Source of the DNA: CAYNTG01 sp964400105
GTDB taxonomy: Bacteria > UBP14 > UBA6098
Direction: 5' to 3'
DNA: 63,101 bases
Assembly (NCBI GenBank): GCA_964400105.1
Contig: CAYNTG010000001.1
Span: 1-63,101, forward strand
Positions 17,645 through 26,955 of the stretch are shown in pieces; position 1 is the stretch's first letter, and the number at the start of each line of letters is the position of its first letter. Under the pieces are notes generated by a model. The model was not told the DNA's origin. It saw only the letters and a program-made list of their open reading frames with translations, and ran no database searches. The position numbers and the translations under genes are program-made.

Positions 17645-18784
17645 ATGTTGGAAAAGTATCTATTTAGTTCGGAAAGCGTAACGGAGGGGCATCCAGATAA
17701 GATATGCGATCAGGTTTCGGACGCCGTTCTGGATAGTGTTCTGAAAGACGACAAAAATGGGCGTGTCGCTTGCGAATGTTTTACCACGACCGGCCTTATG
17801 ATGGTCGGCGGTGAAATCACCACGAAAACATATGTCGATATCCAGGAGATCGTTCGTAGAACGGTGAAAAAGATCGGATACACTGACCCGCAAGCCGGAT
17901 TTCACTGGAAGAGTATCGCAGTAGTCGAGTCGATCGATAAGCAATCGCCGGATATCGCGCTTGGGGTCGATCGCGAGGGTGCCGGCGACCAGGGGCTTAT
18001 GTTCGGTTATGCATCGGACGAAACCGGCGTGCTTATGCCGCTGCCGATAACACTCGCACACCGTCTTACGATGCGCCTCGCCGAGGTTCGCCGCAGCGGG
18101 ATTCTCGATTGGCTTCGCCCGGACGGGAAATCGCAGGTCACTATCGAATATGAAAACGGCACGCCGAAACGGGTCGAGGCGGTCGTTATCAGCACACAGC
18201 ATACGCCGGATATCGAGATGATCGATCTCAGACCCTTAGTGCAGAAGCACATTATCGAGCCGATTATTCCGGCCGAGATGCGCGACGAGGATACAAAATA
18301 TCATATCAATCCTACCGGAAGGTTCGTGCTCGGCGGCCCGGTCGCCGATACCGGCCTCACCGGAAGGAAGATTATCGTCGATACATACGGCGGGGTCGGA
18401 AGCCATGGCGGCGGATGCTTCTCCGGCAAGGACCCATCGAAGGTGGATCGCTCGGCGAGCTATATGGCGAGATATATCGCTAAGAATATCGTCGCGTCGG
18501 GACTTGCAAGTCGTTGCGAGGTGCAGCTTGCATACGCTATCGGCGTCGCGGAGCCGGTGAGTATTATGACTAACACATTCGGCACCGGCAAGATTTCGGA
18601 AACCGAATTGGTGAAGGTCGTTCGCAAGGTATTCCCTCTCACGCCGAAGGGGATGATCGGGCATTTGAACCTCATTCGGCCGATATACGAAAAGACGGCG
18701 GCTTACGGCCATTTCGGACGCGAGCTTCCCGAATTCAACTGGGAGTTCACGGACATGATCGATGAATTGAAGGCCAAAGCGGGG
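17645..18784 (+). CDS. metK: S-adenosylmethionine synthetase (3' end lost in assembly gap)
   Basis: MetK makes S-adenosylmethionine from methionine and ATP. The start MLEKYLFSSESVTEGHPDKI, the ATP motif GAGDQGLMFGYA and the P-loop-like GGGCFSGKDPSKVDRSA are all intact. The readable 380 residues reach the usual C-terminal NWE...TDMIDELKAKAG, so only a few residues plus the stop are missing. An in-frame ATG five codons upstream exists, but GGAAGAG before this ATG and the family N-terminus support the inner start. It is the third gene of the isomerase-nucleotidyltransferase run. Confidence 0.95.
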
Positions 18785-18884
18785 NNNNNNNNNNNNNNNN
18801 NNNNNNNNNNNNNNNNNNNNNNNNNNNNNNNNNNNNNNNNNNNNNNNNNNNNNNNNNNNNNNNNNNNNNNNNNNNNNNNNNNNN
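18785..18884. other. assembly gap (100 N)
   Basis: Exactly 100 undetermined bases, the usual placeholder for a scaffold join of unknown length. A plus-strand metK ends at its left edge and a minus-strand permease ends at its right edge. Both stop codons and any gene between them are missing, and the adjacency of the two sides rests on the scaffolding only. Confidence 0.98.
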
Positions 18885-20149
18885 TATCGAAGTGCATCCA
18901 CGACATTGAGTTTGCTTGCTTTGCGTGCCGGAATTATCCCGAACACCACGCCGACGAGGAACGAGAAGACCAATCCCATTATGATCAGGGATAGTGGGAC
19001 AACGAGATCGAGCGATGCCTGCGCACCGTTTTCGGCGGGAAGAGCGATAGATCCGAAAGCGTTTGCGGCACCGACCACGATTGCCATTCCGATAATGCCG
19101 CCAACCGACGAAAGCAGTATCGCTTCGATGGCGAACTGCATAAGAACCTGCCGCGAGGAAGCTCCGCACGCTTTCCGGATGCCTATCTCCTTCGTGCGCT
19201 CGCGGACTGCGACGAACATGACGTTCATAATGCCTATCCCGGCCACGAAAAGGCTAACCGCCGCGATTAGTATCACGACGAATGCGGCGGCACCGGTAAT
19301 CTTGCCGAAAAGGGCCTCCATCATCTCGGATGTAACGATGGAGAAGTCGTTATCGTCCTCCGGTCGAAGGCTTCTCAATCTGCGCATCGTCGTAACAACC
19401 TCGTCCTCGGCGCTTCCCATCATGCCGGGCTCAGCCTCGACATTGATCTTCATGTGCCATATAAGCCACCGCCAGTGTTTGACGGCTGCGGTAATCGGAA
19501 CTATCGCGACCTGATCCGGGTTCGCGCCCAGGGTCGATCCAACGCTTTCAAGAAGACCAACGACCTTGCACGGCAACGGACCTATGCGAATCTCCTCGCC
19601 TATCGGGTCCATGCCGGGGAAGAATTCCTCTGCGACTTCCTTTCCGATAACGCAGACATAGCGTCTTCTTAAAATATCGTTCTCTGTCAAAAATCTTCCG
19701 TCGGCAAGCTCGTAAATACCGCCTTGCAGGAAATCCTCGTTCGTTGCGATCACGTTGTAACTTTCATCCGACCTCTTCTTGCCATGGCGAAAACGACGAT
19801 CGATATTCGCCACCGGCGCGACCGATTTAACCGATTTGCAATCCTCGCGAATATCATCGATGTAGTCGAGATCGAGGCGCGGCCTTCGCCAGAGATCGAA
19901 AAGCGCCTGCCGATCCCCCGAGGACCAATTCATGGCCATCTCGATCTGGCTCAACTTTTCGATAGTAAAGGTGTTCGCTCCCATCTGCGATGCCTGCGCG
20001 GAAAACGCCATCTCCATACTCTTTGCGAGCGAACTCATTCCTATCACGGCCATTACTCCGATCACCACACCTAAAATCGAGAGAAAACCACGTAACCGAT
20101 TGTGGTTTAGACCTTTAATCGCAACACCGATCGTGCTAAAGATAGTCAT
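18885..20149 (-). CDS. MacB/FtsX-type ABC transporter permease, second copy (3' end in gap)
   Basis: The protein begins with a transmembrane helix (GFLSILGVVIGVMAVIGM), followed by a large periplasmic MacB-PCD-like domain of about 230 residues. The FtsX core with three more helices includes GIGIMNVMFVAVRERTKEIG and RKACGASSRQVLMQF. The visible end VVFGIIPARKASKLNVVDALR is the normal family C-terminus, so only the last residues are lost in the gap. The start overlaps the preceding permease stop (TGATG). It is paralogous to that permease, and the two presumably form a heterodimer with the ATPase encoded upstream. Confidence 0.9.
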
Positions 20150-21366
20150 CAGCCGAACCTCAATGCCTCGACCGGTGGTTTTCTCGCGGCCTTGACGGCG
20201 GGATACATCCCGAAAAATATCCCCGTCGCGCTCGTGAATGCAAACCCCATAGCCACAGCCAATCCCGAAACTACGAAAACGAGAGGCGAAATCGCGGCGA
20301 CAATACCAGCGAAAGCGATTCCGGCGATGGCACCAACTATTCCGCCAAGCCAGCAAACCAGCAGCGCTTCGAGGAGAAACTGCACGAGTATAAACGACCG
20401 CTTCGCGCCCACGGCCTTGCGAACGCCGATCTCGCGGGTTCGCTCCGTTACGGAGATCAACATGATGTTCATGATACCGACCCCGCCGACCAAAAGAGAA
20501 AGCCCCGCTATACCGACCAGCACGATCCACAGCACACGGGTTATTTTGCGGAATTGATTGAGCATGAAGTCCTGCTTGTTGATGCCGAAATTGTCCGGCT
20601 CGCCGGGATGTAGTCCCCGTGAGGCACGAAGCATCATCCGGCATTCGTCCTCGGTCTCGTCGAGGAGTTTCTCCGATGGAGCGCTGACCATGATCTCGAC
20701 GCCCCACCTTCGACCGAACATCCTGTCCGAAGCGGAAAGCGGGATAAAAACCTTGTTATCCGGGGCCAGTCCGCTCATGTTCGCGATCATGTTGCCCTGT
20801 TTTTCAATAACGCCGATTACGCGAAACGGTATTCGTTCGATCTCGATATACCGGTTAATCGGGTCCTCGCCCGACTCGAATAGGTTTTTACATACCTCCG
20901 CACCTAGGATACAGAGGCTTCGGCCACGCTCAGCCTCGTAAGCTGTGAAGAACCGGCCCTTCTCGACGGGAACCACGCGGACGAGGTGGTAATCCTGCGT
21001 CGTGCCGACGATCTGAATGCCGGAGGCGGTTTTTTCGTTGCGTGAAAGCTCTCCCCATGTTTCCCGCGTTGGCACGACATATTCGGCCAGCTCGACGCGA
21101 TGCAGCGCCTCGATCTCCTTTTCGCCGATCCTCGGCGCTCGCCGGAAGTATTCACCGCCCCATTGATGCCTGCTTATATAGAGAACCCGTGTTCCCATCC
21201 GGGAGAACTCTTTTGCGACCATGCCGTCGAGACCGGCCATTATCGAGACGATAGCAATTATTGTCGCCACTCCCACCGCGATGCTGAGCATCGTGAGCAT
21301 CGTCCTAAGGAATCGCCCCTTGAGAGATATAAATGCCGCCCGCATACTCTCGATGAAAAGATACAT
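20149..21366 (-). CDS. MacB/FtsX-type ABC transporter permease, first copy
   Basis: This 405-residue permease has the standard layout: helix 1 (MLTMLSIAVGVATIIAIVSIM), a periplasmic domain of roughly residues 50-280, and three helices containing GGVGIMNIMLISVTERTREIG and RKAVGAKRSFILVQF. The C-terminal SATGIFFGMYPAVKAARKPPVEALRFG is the classic family end. It starts immediately after the ATPase stop (AAGGGATAG-ATG acts as both stop context and SD) and overlaps the second permease. With MacA- and TolC-like proteins upstream, it is part of a tripartite efflux or lipid/protein extrusion machine of unknown substrate. Confidence 0.93.
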   Translation of the reverse strand: MYLFIESMRAAFISLKGRFLRTMLTMLSIAVGVATIIAIVSIMAGLDGMVAKEFSRMGTRVLYISRHQWGGEYFRRAPRIGEKEIEALHRVELAEYVVPTRETWGELSRNEKTASGIQIVGTTQDYHLVRVVPVEKGRFFTAYEAERGRSLCILGAEVCKNLFESGEDPINRYIEIERIPFRVIGVIEKQGNMIANMSGLAPDNKVFIPLSASDRMFGRRWGVEIMVSAPSEKLLDETEDECRMMLRASRGLHPGEPDNFGINKQDFMLNQFRKITRVLWIVLVGIAGLSLLVGGVGIMNIMLISVTERTREIGVRKAVGAKRSFILVQFLLEALLVCWLGGIVGAIAGIAFAGIVAAISPLVFVVSGLAVAMGFAFTSATGIFFGMYPAVKAARKPPVEALRFG

Positions 21367-22059
21367 CTATCCCTTGTGTTTGATGATGTCCGAGGCTATC
21401 GAACCGTCGAGGATATGCACCGTTCGCCTCGCATGTTCGGCGACCGATGCCTCGTGCGTTACGAGAATAATGACATGCCCCTTGCTTGAAAGATCGTCCA
21501 GAAGATGCATTATCTCATCGCCCGTTTGGCTATCGAGGTTTCCGGTAGGTTCGTCGGCGAGGACGATATCCGGTTCCGTTACGAGCGCTCGCGCTATGGC
21601 TACCCGCTGCCTCTGGCCGCCGGATAGCTCGTTTGGTTTGTGGTGCATCCTATCCGCTAAACCGACCGTTTCGAGGACGTTTTCCGCTTTCCTGCGCCGC
21701 TCTTTCCAGCCGAGACCGGCATAGATAAGGGGCAATTCGACGTTTCCAAGCGCGGTTGTTCTCGGAAGGAGGTTGAACGTCTGAAAAATAAACCCAACCT
21801 TTCGATTTCGCATCGCCGCGAGCTGTGCATCGCCGAATTCGCTAACCTCCGCGCCGTCCAAATAATATTTGCCGTCCGTCGGCAGGTCGAGCATCCCGAT
21901 TATGTTTAGAAGCGTCGATTTACCGCTGCCGGAAGGCCCAGTGATTGCGACGTATTCGAGATGGTCGATTGTCAAATCCAAGCCGCGAAGGGCATGGACC
22001 TCCCTTTTCCCCATCTTATAAACCTTTGTAACACCTTTAAGCTCAATCAAAGCGGGCAT
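21367..22059 (-). CDS. ABC transporter ATP-binding protein, MacB/LolD type
   Basis: This cytoplasmic ATPase energises the two adjacent permeases. Walker A is GPSGSGKSTL, the signature is LSGGQRQRVAIARAL, and Walker B is IVLADEPTGNLD. The length of about 230 matches LolD/MacB ATPases encoded separately from their permease. In-frame starts exist at GTG 22083 and ATG 22071. The chosen ATG gives MPALIELKGVTKVYKMG and the smallest overlap with the adaptor gene, but the upstream GTG cannot be excluded. Confidence 0.94.
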   Translation of the reverse strand: MPALIELKGVTKVYKMGKREVHALRGLDLTIDHLEYVAITGPSGSGKSTLLNIIGMLDLPTDGKYYLDGAEVSEFGDAQLAAMRNRKVGFIFQTFNLLPRTTALGNVELPLIYAGLGWKERRRKAENVLETVGLADRMHHKPNELSGGQRQRVAIARALVTEPDIVLADEPTGNLDSQTGDEIMHLLDDLSSKGHVIILVTHEASVAEHARRTVHILDGSIASDIIKHKG

Positions 22060-23317
22060 TCCGACTTCCATTTCCTTTTTCACCGCCTGTTATCCGAACG
22101 CGATCCCCGTCTTCGATCTCGCGCAGCGCCTTATATCGACCGATAACGACCTCTTCTTTACCATCGAGGCCCTCGACGATCTCGATATATCGATCGTCGG
22201 CGATGCCGGTTTTCACGATCTTTTGGACAGCGATCTCCTTTTCCACTGCGAATACGGCTTCATCCGAACGTTTAAAACCATTGAAATTTTCCCCGTCTTT
22301 TCGAGATTCGGGATCCTTCTCTTCAGCTTCATCTTCCTTCTTTTTTGCCGCGACAACCGCCTGAATCGGCACGGCCAACACGCTGTCCGCTTTCGCCACC
22401 TCGATCTCTGCAGAACAGCTCATCCCCGGTCGAATCCCATCCAATCGGTCGGATACAGCTACCTTCACCTCGAAGTTTGCGACCGTTTCCTGGCCGCCGA
22501 TATTTTGAAGGGTCGCCCGATTGGCTATCTTTATAACAGTTCCGGTGAGGAATGTATCGGGGAATGCATCGACCTCGATTCGAGCCTCCTGGCCAATTTC
22601 CAGATCGACGACATCCGCCTCGTCCACGCTGACCACTGCCTCCATTGCATCGAGCTGTGCGAGCGTCATTATCGCGCTTCCGGCGATATTTGTAGTTCCT
22701 GTGATGACGTTCTCGCCTGCCTCGGCATAGAGTTTAACTATGACGCCGGAAACCGGAGCGAGCATCGTCGTTTGGTCGAGATTATCCTGAGCCTCGTCGA
22801 GCGCAGCTCTCGCTCTGGCGACTCCGTCGCGCGTGGAGGCAATCTCGGCCTCGAGCAGCTTCACCTGCGTTACCGCTCTTTTTAATGCATCCTCGGAGAC
22901 GAGGTTTTTGTCGAACATCGATCGCGTCTTGCGCTCCGTATCGCGCGCCTGGTCGAGGTTGACATCGACCCTATCGACCTGTGCCCCGGAGCCGCGAAGC
23001 GAAGCCTTTGCGGAATTCAGCGAGGCTACATAGCGTGTTTTTTCGAGCGTGACGAGCGTGTCCCCCTTCTCGACCGTGTCACCCTCCTCGATATAGATAT
23101 TTTCGATCTGGCCGATGATCCTCGTCGAGATATCGACCTCCACCTCCGGGCTTAGCCGTCCGAACGCGGTGACGACCTGCGATATATCACGCCTTTCGAC
23201 CTTCTCGGTTTGGACCTCGATACCGTTTGTAGATCGCTTTTTGATTGCGACACCGACCGCTACGACAATCGCAACAAGAACGATCAGGATAATTATTACT
23301 ATAACAACTCGTTTCAT
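22043..23317 (-). CDS. periplasmic adaptor (membrane fusion) protein, MacA/HlyD type
   Basis: This protein is predicted to bridge the inner-membrane ABC transporter and a TolC-like channel. A single N-terminal membrane anchor (VVIVIIILIVLVAIVVAVGVA) precedes a barrel-sandwich/lipoyl domain (IGQIENIYIEEGDTVEKGDTLVTLE). A coiled-coil hairpin at about residues 95-180 is followed by the second lipoyl half (APVSGVIVKLYAEAGENV) and a beta-barrel domain. The region near 330-350 is Lys/Glu-rich (AAKKKEDEAEEKDPES), an unusual low-complexity insert for the family. Start is ATG with GGAGGGG. The gene lies between TolC- and ATPase-encoding genes in one operon. Confidence 0.92.
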   Translation of the reverse strand: MKRVVIVIIILIVLVAIVVAVGVAIKKRSTNGIEVQTEKVERRDISQVVTAFGRLSPEVEVDISTRIIGQIENIYIEEGDTVEKGDTLVTLEKTRYVASLNSAKASLRGSGAQVDRVDVNLDQARDTERKTRSMFDKNLVSEDALKRAVTQVKLLEAEIASTRDGVARARAALDEAQDNLDQTTMLAPVSGVIVKLYAEAGENVITGTTNIAGSAIMTLAQLDAMEAVVSVDEADVVDLEIGQEARIEVDAFPDTFLTGTVIKIANRATLQNIGGQETVANFEVKVAVSDRLDGIRPGMSCSAEIEVAKADSVLAVPIQAVVAAKKKEDEAEEKDPESRKDGENFNGFKRSDEAVFAVEKEIAVQKIVKTGIADDRYIEIVEGLDGKEEVVIGRYKALREIEDGDRVRITGGEKGNGSRNARFD

Positions 23318-23351
23318 CGCCCCTCCAACAAATAGGATTTGGATCGTGAAT

Positions 23352-24626
23352 TTATTCTATGCCCGACCAACGGGCAAGTTCGGCGATAGCCATGTTGTAA
23401 TCGAATCTTGCGCCAATAGCTTCATCTTCGGCCTCGCGGAGCGAGAGTTCGGCTTCGAGGGTCTCGAACAGCGTGCTATCGCCCAGCTTGAATTTTTCGC
23501 TGAAAAGCTCGGCGTTAAGACGCGCGTCCTCGACCCTCGCCTCGGCAAGATCGATTCTCGCGCCGGATTCCTCGCTTTGTCTGTAAGCATCCCTCACGGA
23601 AGCCTCGATAGATTGAATTACCATTTTGAGATTTGTTTCGGCGTCCCTGAGTGAGCTATTTGCGCTTCTGATGCTCGCGATTCGCGATGTCCCTGCGAAA
23701 ATGGTCCAATTGGCCGACAGGCCGACGCTCCACGAAGCTTCGTCGTCGAATTCGGGTAGCGTCGAAGGCATTTCGGAGTTGCTCCAGTTATACGAATATG
23801 AAGCGCTGACTCCGGGAATATATGCGGACCACGTCGAGATATTCGAAAGACGCGCCCGCCGGCGCGCCAACTCGGCGGAACTAACCTGCGGGCTGTTATT
23901 TATCGCGGCATCGAGATAATCATCGAGCGTTGCGGACTCGCGTGTTTGCGCTTGCGGTTCGACAAGCTCGATCTTCGTCTCGAACGGCATCGAAAGGAGC
24001 ATCAGAAGCGATTCTATCGATTTTCGTTCGGTATTTTTCGTCTGGATGCCGGTCAATCTTGTCTGTGCGAGGCTGACCTTTATCTGTGTAACCTCGGTCG
24101 GATCGGCGAGACCAAGCTCGTCGCGGGCCATAACGAGCTCCATCTGATCCTCGGTTCTTCGAAGGGCGTTATTTGCATTTTCCGCCACGCTTTTCGAGCT
24201 TAAAACCGAATAAAAAGCCAATTTTACATTGTAAATTAGCGCGGCCTCTCGATCGGCGAGATCGTTTCTCGAACCATCGCGGGAAAGGAGCGCGCTTTTC
24301 GTTCCGAGGTAGTTATTTCCTCCTGCAAAGATGGTTTGATTCGCGGATAAACCCGCGCTGTAACGGCCATTATCCACATCGTTTTCGCCCTTCGACCATG
24401 AAAAACTTGTGCTCGCTCCGGGCATAAAGCTCGAAAGACTCGAAAGATACGACGCTTCGGAGCGAACTAACGACTCGCGATTCATCGATATGCCGTAATT
24501 ATCTTTAAGAGCAATATCGATACAACGATAGAGTGTAAGTGGTCTCGATTGGTCGAAGGATTGCACCTGCGCTTGCGCAAAGATAATGCTCACAGGCAAT
24601 AGGAGAATAATCGTGAATTTGTTCAT
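23352..24626 (-). CDS. TolC-family outer membrane efflux channel
   Basis: A signal peptide (FTIILLLPVSIIFAQAQ) precedes two repeated outer membrane efflux protein halves. Each contains the TolC pattern of long amphipathic helices and beta segments (TLYRCIDIALKDNYGI; SIRSANSSLRDAETNLKMVIQ; LEAELSLREAEDEAIGARFDYNMAIAELARWSG). It would form the trimeric channel for the adaptor and ABC transporter that follow 34 bp downstream. An ATG 21 codons earlier is in frame, but GGAG before this ATG and the clean signal peptide decide the start. The promoter carries repeated heptamers, listed separately. Confidence 0.92.
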   Translation of the reverse strand: MNKFTIILLLPVSIIFAQAQVQSFDQSRPLTLYRCIDIALKDNYGISMNRESLVRSEASYLSSLSSFMPGASTSFSWSKGENDVDNGRYSAGLSANQTIFAGGNNYLGTKSALLSRDGSRNDLADREAALIYNVKLAFYSVLSSKSVAENANNALRRTEDQMELVMARDELGLADPTEVTQIKVSLAQTRLTGIQTKNTERKSIESLLMLLSMPFETKIELVEPQAQTRESATLDDYLDAAINNSPQVSSAELARRRARLSNISTWSAYIPGVSASYSYNWSNSEMPSTLPEFDDEASWSVGLSANWTIFAGTSRIASIRSANSSLRDAETNLKMVIQSIEASVRDAYRQSEESGARIDLAEARVEDARLNAELFSEKFKLGDSTLFETLEAELSLREAEDEAIGARFDYNMAIAELARWSGIE

Positions 24627-24683
24627 TTCGACTCCATGTTCATGAAGAGCGCTCAAAAAACATTTTTTTCTTAAAACATATAT

Positions 24684-24718
24684 GCACAATTATGCACAAT
24701 CGGTGCCATTAGCACAAT
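24684..24718 (-). promoter_or_regulatory. putative efflux-operon promoter with three ATTGTGC direct repeats
   Basis: Read on the minus strand, ATTGTGC occurs three times in 35 bp. The first provides a -35-like TTGTGC, followed after 17 bp by the -10-like CATAAT, which overlaps the second and third copies (10 bp apart). A regulator bound here would block the promoter. It lies between the tonB terminator and the TolC start. Confidence 0.6.
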
Positions 24719-24720
24719 TA

Positions 24721-24744
24721 AAAAAAAGCCCCTTACGGGGCTTT
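24721..24744 (-). terminator. rho-independent terminator after tonB
   Basis: AAAGCCCC and GGGGCTTT pair around a 4-nt loop and are followed on the minus strand by a T-run. It separates the exbB-exbD-exbD-tonB operon from the efflux operon. Confidence 0.9.
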
Positions 24745-24765
24745 AAATATAGTTTTTGCAGGCTA

Positions 24766-25389
24766 TTATCGCAGCTCGAATTTCATCGGTATCTGGAATC
24801 GAACCCTTACCGGTTTGTCGCGCTGTTTTGCAGGAGTGAACTCCCATTTTTTTGCAGCGGCAATAGCGGCCTCCTCGAAAAAACCCTCCGGTTTGGCCTG
24901 GATAACCTCCGCTCTTTCGACCTTCCCATCGATGCCGATCACAACCTGCACGAGAACCACCCCTTCGACCTGCGCCTTTTTGGCTAAATCGGGATAATCC
25001 GGCTTCACCTCTTTGACTGGAGTCGGTGGAGCTTCGAGCGCGAAGAAATCGACCACGTCATCGTCTTCGGGAGGCGGCGGAATGAATGAGTCCACATTCA
25101 AATCGGTAATATCGATAGTAATCGTATCGGGGATTTCCTCATCCTCGCTGGCGATAACCTCTGCTATCCTTGGTTTTGGAGGCTCCTCTTTCTTTATCTG
25201 CTGTCGTGTCTGTTCGACATCCTCGATCTGGATAGTCTGTTGATATTCGGGGCCTTCCAGTTTTTTAGCATTAACGGTAATAAATGTCAAAACCACTATT
25301 AGAATCCCCGCAATGGTGATAATCAGGCTCTTGCGGCTGTTTAAACCCCATTTGGATGGAAGATCAGCTTTGGGATCTCTATACCTCAT
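24766..25389 (-). CDS. tonB: TonB family energy transducer
   Basis: TonB spans the periplasm to pass proton-motive energy to outer-membrane receptors. There is one N-terminal membrane helix (SLIITIAGILIVVLTFITV). An acidic/proline region follows (KKEEPPKPRIAEVIASEDEE, PPPPEDDDVVDFF); it is more acidic than the Pro-Lys-rich linker of E. coli TonB. The C-terminal domain PDYPDLAKKAQVEGVVLVQV...KKWEFTPAKQRDKPV is canonical. The 207-residue length is normal. It follows the two exbD genes by 3 bp, with GGAAGG before the ATG. No TonB-dependent receptor is in the window. Confidence 0.93.
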   Translation of the reverse strand: MRYRDPKADLPSKWGLNSRKSLIITIAGILIVVLTFITVNAKKLEGPEYQQTIQIEDVEQTRQQIKKEEPPKPRIAEVIASEDEEIPDTITIDITDLNVDSFIPPPPEDDDVVDFFALEAPPTPVKEVKPDYPDLAKKAQVEGVVLVQVVIGIDGKVERAEVIQAKPEGFFEEAAIAAAKKWEFTPAKQRDKPVRVRFQIPMKFELR

Positions 25390-25392
25390 GGC

Positions 25393-25806
25393 CTAACCTT
25401 CCGAAAGGGTTGCAAAGTTTATCCTCAACGCGTTTGCCTCTTTAAGTTCCTCCATGAGCAAAGCGACGCTTCCATATTGTGCTTTTTCATCTGCACGGAT
25501 AGATACGATAATCGCGGGGTTTGCGATCATCTTATCGCTCATAACGGGTTTTACTTCACCCATCGATATCATCATGTCATCGATATTTATGTTATTTTCC
25601 CTATCGATCCATATGTATATAATATCCCTTTTTGCCTCGATTTTCTGTGTGGCTTTCGCTAGCGGAAGCTTTATGCGAAGGCCTTGATATTCCTTAAATA
25701 CCGTGACCGTCATGAAAAAGATAAGCAGAAGAAATACGATATCGGCTAACGAAGCGTTCGGTATTTCGCTATTGAGCTTAGATTTTTGTTTGAATCCAAC
25801 TGCCAA
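25393..25806 (-). CDS. exbD: ExbD/TolR biopolymer transport protein, copy 2
   Basis: This is a one-helix proton-channel component of the TonB motor. The N-terminal SEIPNASLADIVFLLLIFFMTV contains the essential membrane aspartate in LAD. The periplasmic domain has the usual IYIWIDRENNINID and AIIVSIRADEKAQYGSVALLMEELKEA strands. The TTG start is supported by GGAGG eight nt upstream. It differs clearly from the upstream ExbD, so this operon has two non-identical ExbD proteins that could form a hetero-oligomer. Unlike copy 1, it is coupled directly to tonB. Confidence 0.92.
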   Translation of the reverse strand: MAVGFKQKSKLNSEIPNASLADIVFLLLIFFMTVTVFKEYQGLRIKLPLAKATQKIEAKRDIIYIWIDRENNINIDDMMISMGEVKPVMSDKMIANPAIIVSIRADEKAQYGSVALLMEELKEANALRINFATLSEG

Positions 25807-25903
25807 TTTATCCTCCGAACAAAAGGAGTATTCTCATCGACTCCTCATTACAAATATATAAATAACCGAACGAATTATCCAGCATTGACCGGTTCTCGAC
25901 GTA

Positions 25904-26329
25904 TCAAAAATGCGGTGTTGCAATCGAGATTTTCGTTGCTCCGGCAAGTTTGATCTCGTCGAGGACATCGATCATCGAACGATATTCCGCTTTCGGATGT
26001 GCGAGAAGGCTGATAATAATCTCCTCATCCATACCCTTTTCCCTCTTATATTCCTTCCGCTTTTCCTCGATCTTCGATCTCACTTCTCCCAGTGTCGCAT
26101 TCTCACCACCGACGAGGATTCCCCCTTCTTGATTCACGAATACGTTGAGAACGTTTGTCTTGAAAATCTCGATTTGTTCGCCGGGAGGGGGTAGAGTGAT
26201 CCCGATCCCTTTTGCGGGGTTCATACTCGTTGTTACGAGGAAGAATATCAGCAACAGAAATACGATATCCGCCAGACTGGATGTCGGTATCTCCGTTTTG
26301 GGCTTCGCGTGCCTTTTGAGCTTCGACAC
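25904..26329 (-). CDS. exbD: ExbD/TolR biopolymer transport protein, copy 1
   Basis: It shares the ExbD layout with the next gene: a cytosolic Lys/Arg-rich start (KLKRHAKPKTEIPTSS), then LADIVFLLLIFFLVTTSM with the channel aspartate. A periplasmic TolR-like domain follows (VFVNQEGGILVGGENATLGEVRS, ISLLAHPKAEYRSMIDVLDEIKLAG). The GTG start has AGGGGG four nt upstream. It lies 8 bp after exbB. The 97 bp before the second exbD contains no further gene. Paired ExbD genes beside ExbB are common in FCB-type bacteria. Confidence 0.92.
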   Translation of the reverse strand: MSKLKRHAKPKTEIPTSSLADIVFLLLIFFLVTTSMNPAKGIGITLPPPGEQIEIFKTNVLNVFVNQEGGILVGGENATLGEVRSKIEEKRKEYKREKGMDEEIIISLLAHPKAEYRSMIDVLDEIKLAGATKISIATPHF

Positions 26330-26337
26330 GAATCCCC

Positions 26338-26955
26338 CTATTTGGCTATAAGATTATTATCGATGAGAAACTCCACTAATTTATTGGAGTAGTCCTCCAT
26401 ATCGACAACCATTCGATCGACCTTATTCACGAAGTAGTTAAAGAAAATCTGCATCGGGATAGCTATTGCCAATCCCGAAAAGGTTGTCAGAAGCGCGGTT
26501 GAGATACCGCCAGCTACCTCGCTTGGAACGATGTCGTTCGATTTTGCGATAGTGTCGAAAGCGATGATCATGCCTTGCACGGTTCCGAGGAATCCGAGCA
26601 TCGGTGCGACGCTGATGATCGTTGAAAGCCAGATCATTCCTCTTTCGAGGAATCCGAGCTGCACGGCGGCCTCGTTCTCGATCGCTCTTTCGACATAGGC
26701 TAGACCTCGATCTGCCCTTTCGAGACCAGCGTGAAATAGCGCCGAAAGTGGACCGCGAGTCTTTTCACAAAATTCGATTGTCTTCTTCACACCACCGGAT
26801 TTCAGCGCGCCAATGGTATTTTTGTAGAACTTTTTGCTATTGATGCTCGCACGCCCTATAAGCCAAAACTTGACGATGGTGAATGCGATTCCGATAATGA
26901 ACAGCCCCAACAGGGGATACATGAGGAATCCACCCTTATTGAAATAATAAACCAT
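26338..26955 (-). CDS. exbB: ExbB/TolQ/MotA-family proton channel protein
   Basis: This is the pentameric channel subunit of the TonB motor. It has three membrane helices (residues about 13-35, 115-140, 155-180). The core LERGMIWLSTIISVAPMLGFLGTV and the SEVAGGISTALLTTFSGLAIAIP segment are the MotA_ExbB signature. The ATG at 26955, eight nt after AAAGGGG, is preferred over an in-frame TTG two codons upstream. It heads exbB-exbD-exbD-tonB. At 205 residues it is of normal size. Confidence 0.94.
   Translation of the reverse strand: MVYYFNKGGFLMYPLLGLFIIGIAFTIVKFWLIGRASINSKKFYKNTIGALKSGGVKKTIEFCEKTRGPLSALFHAGLERADRGLAYVERAIENEAAVQLGFLERGMIWLSTIISVAPMLGFLGTVQGMIIAFDTIAKSNDIVPSEVAGGISTALLTTFSGLAIAIPMQIFFNYFVNKVDRMVVDMEDYSNKLVEFLIDNNLIAK

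Noticed and set aside
18236..20707. An apparent 823-codon minus-strand frame running through the assembly gap
   Set aside because: It joins antisense of metK, 100 N, the true permease and antisense of the other permease. Only the part from 18885 to 20149 is a protein.
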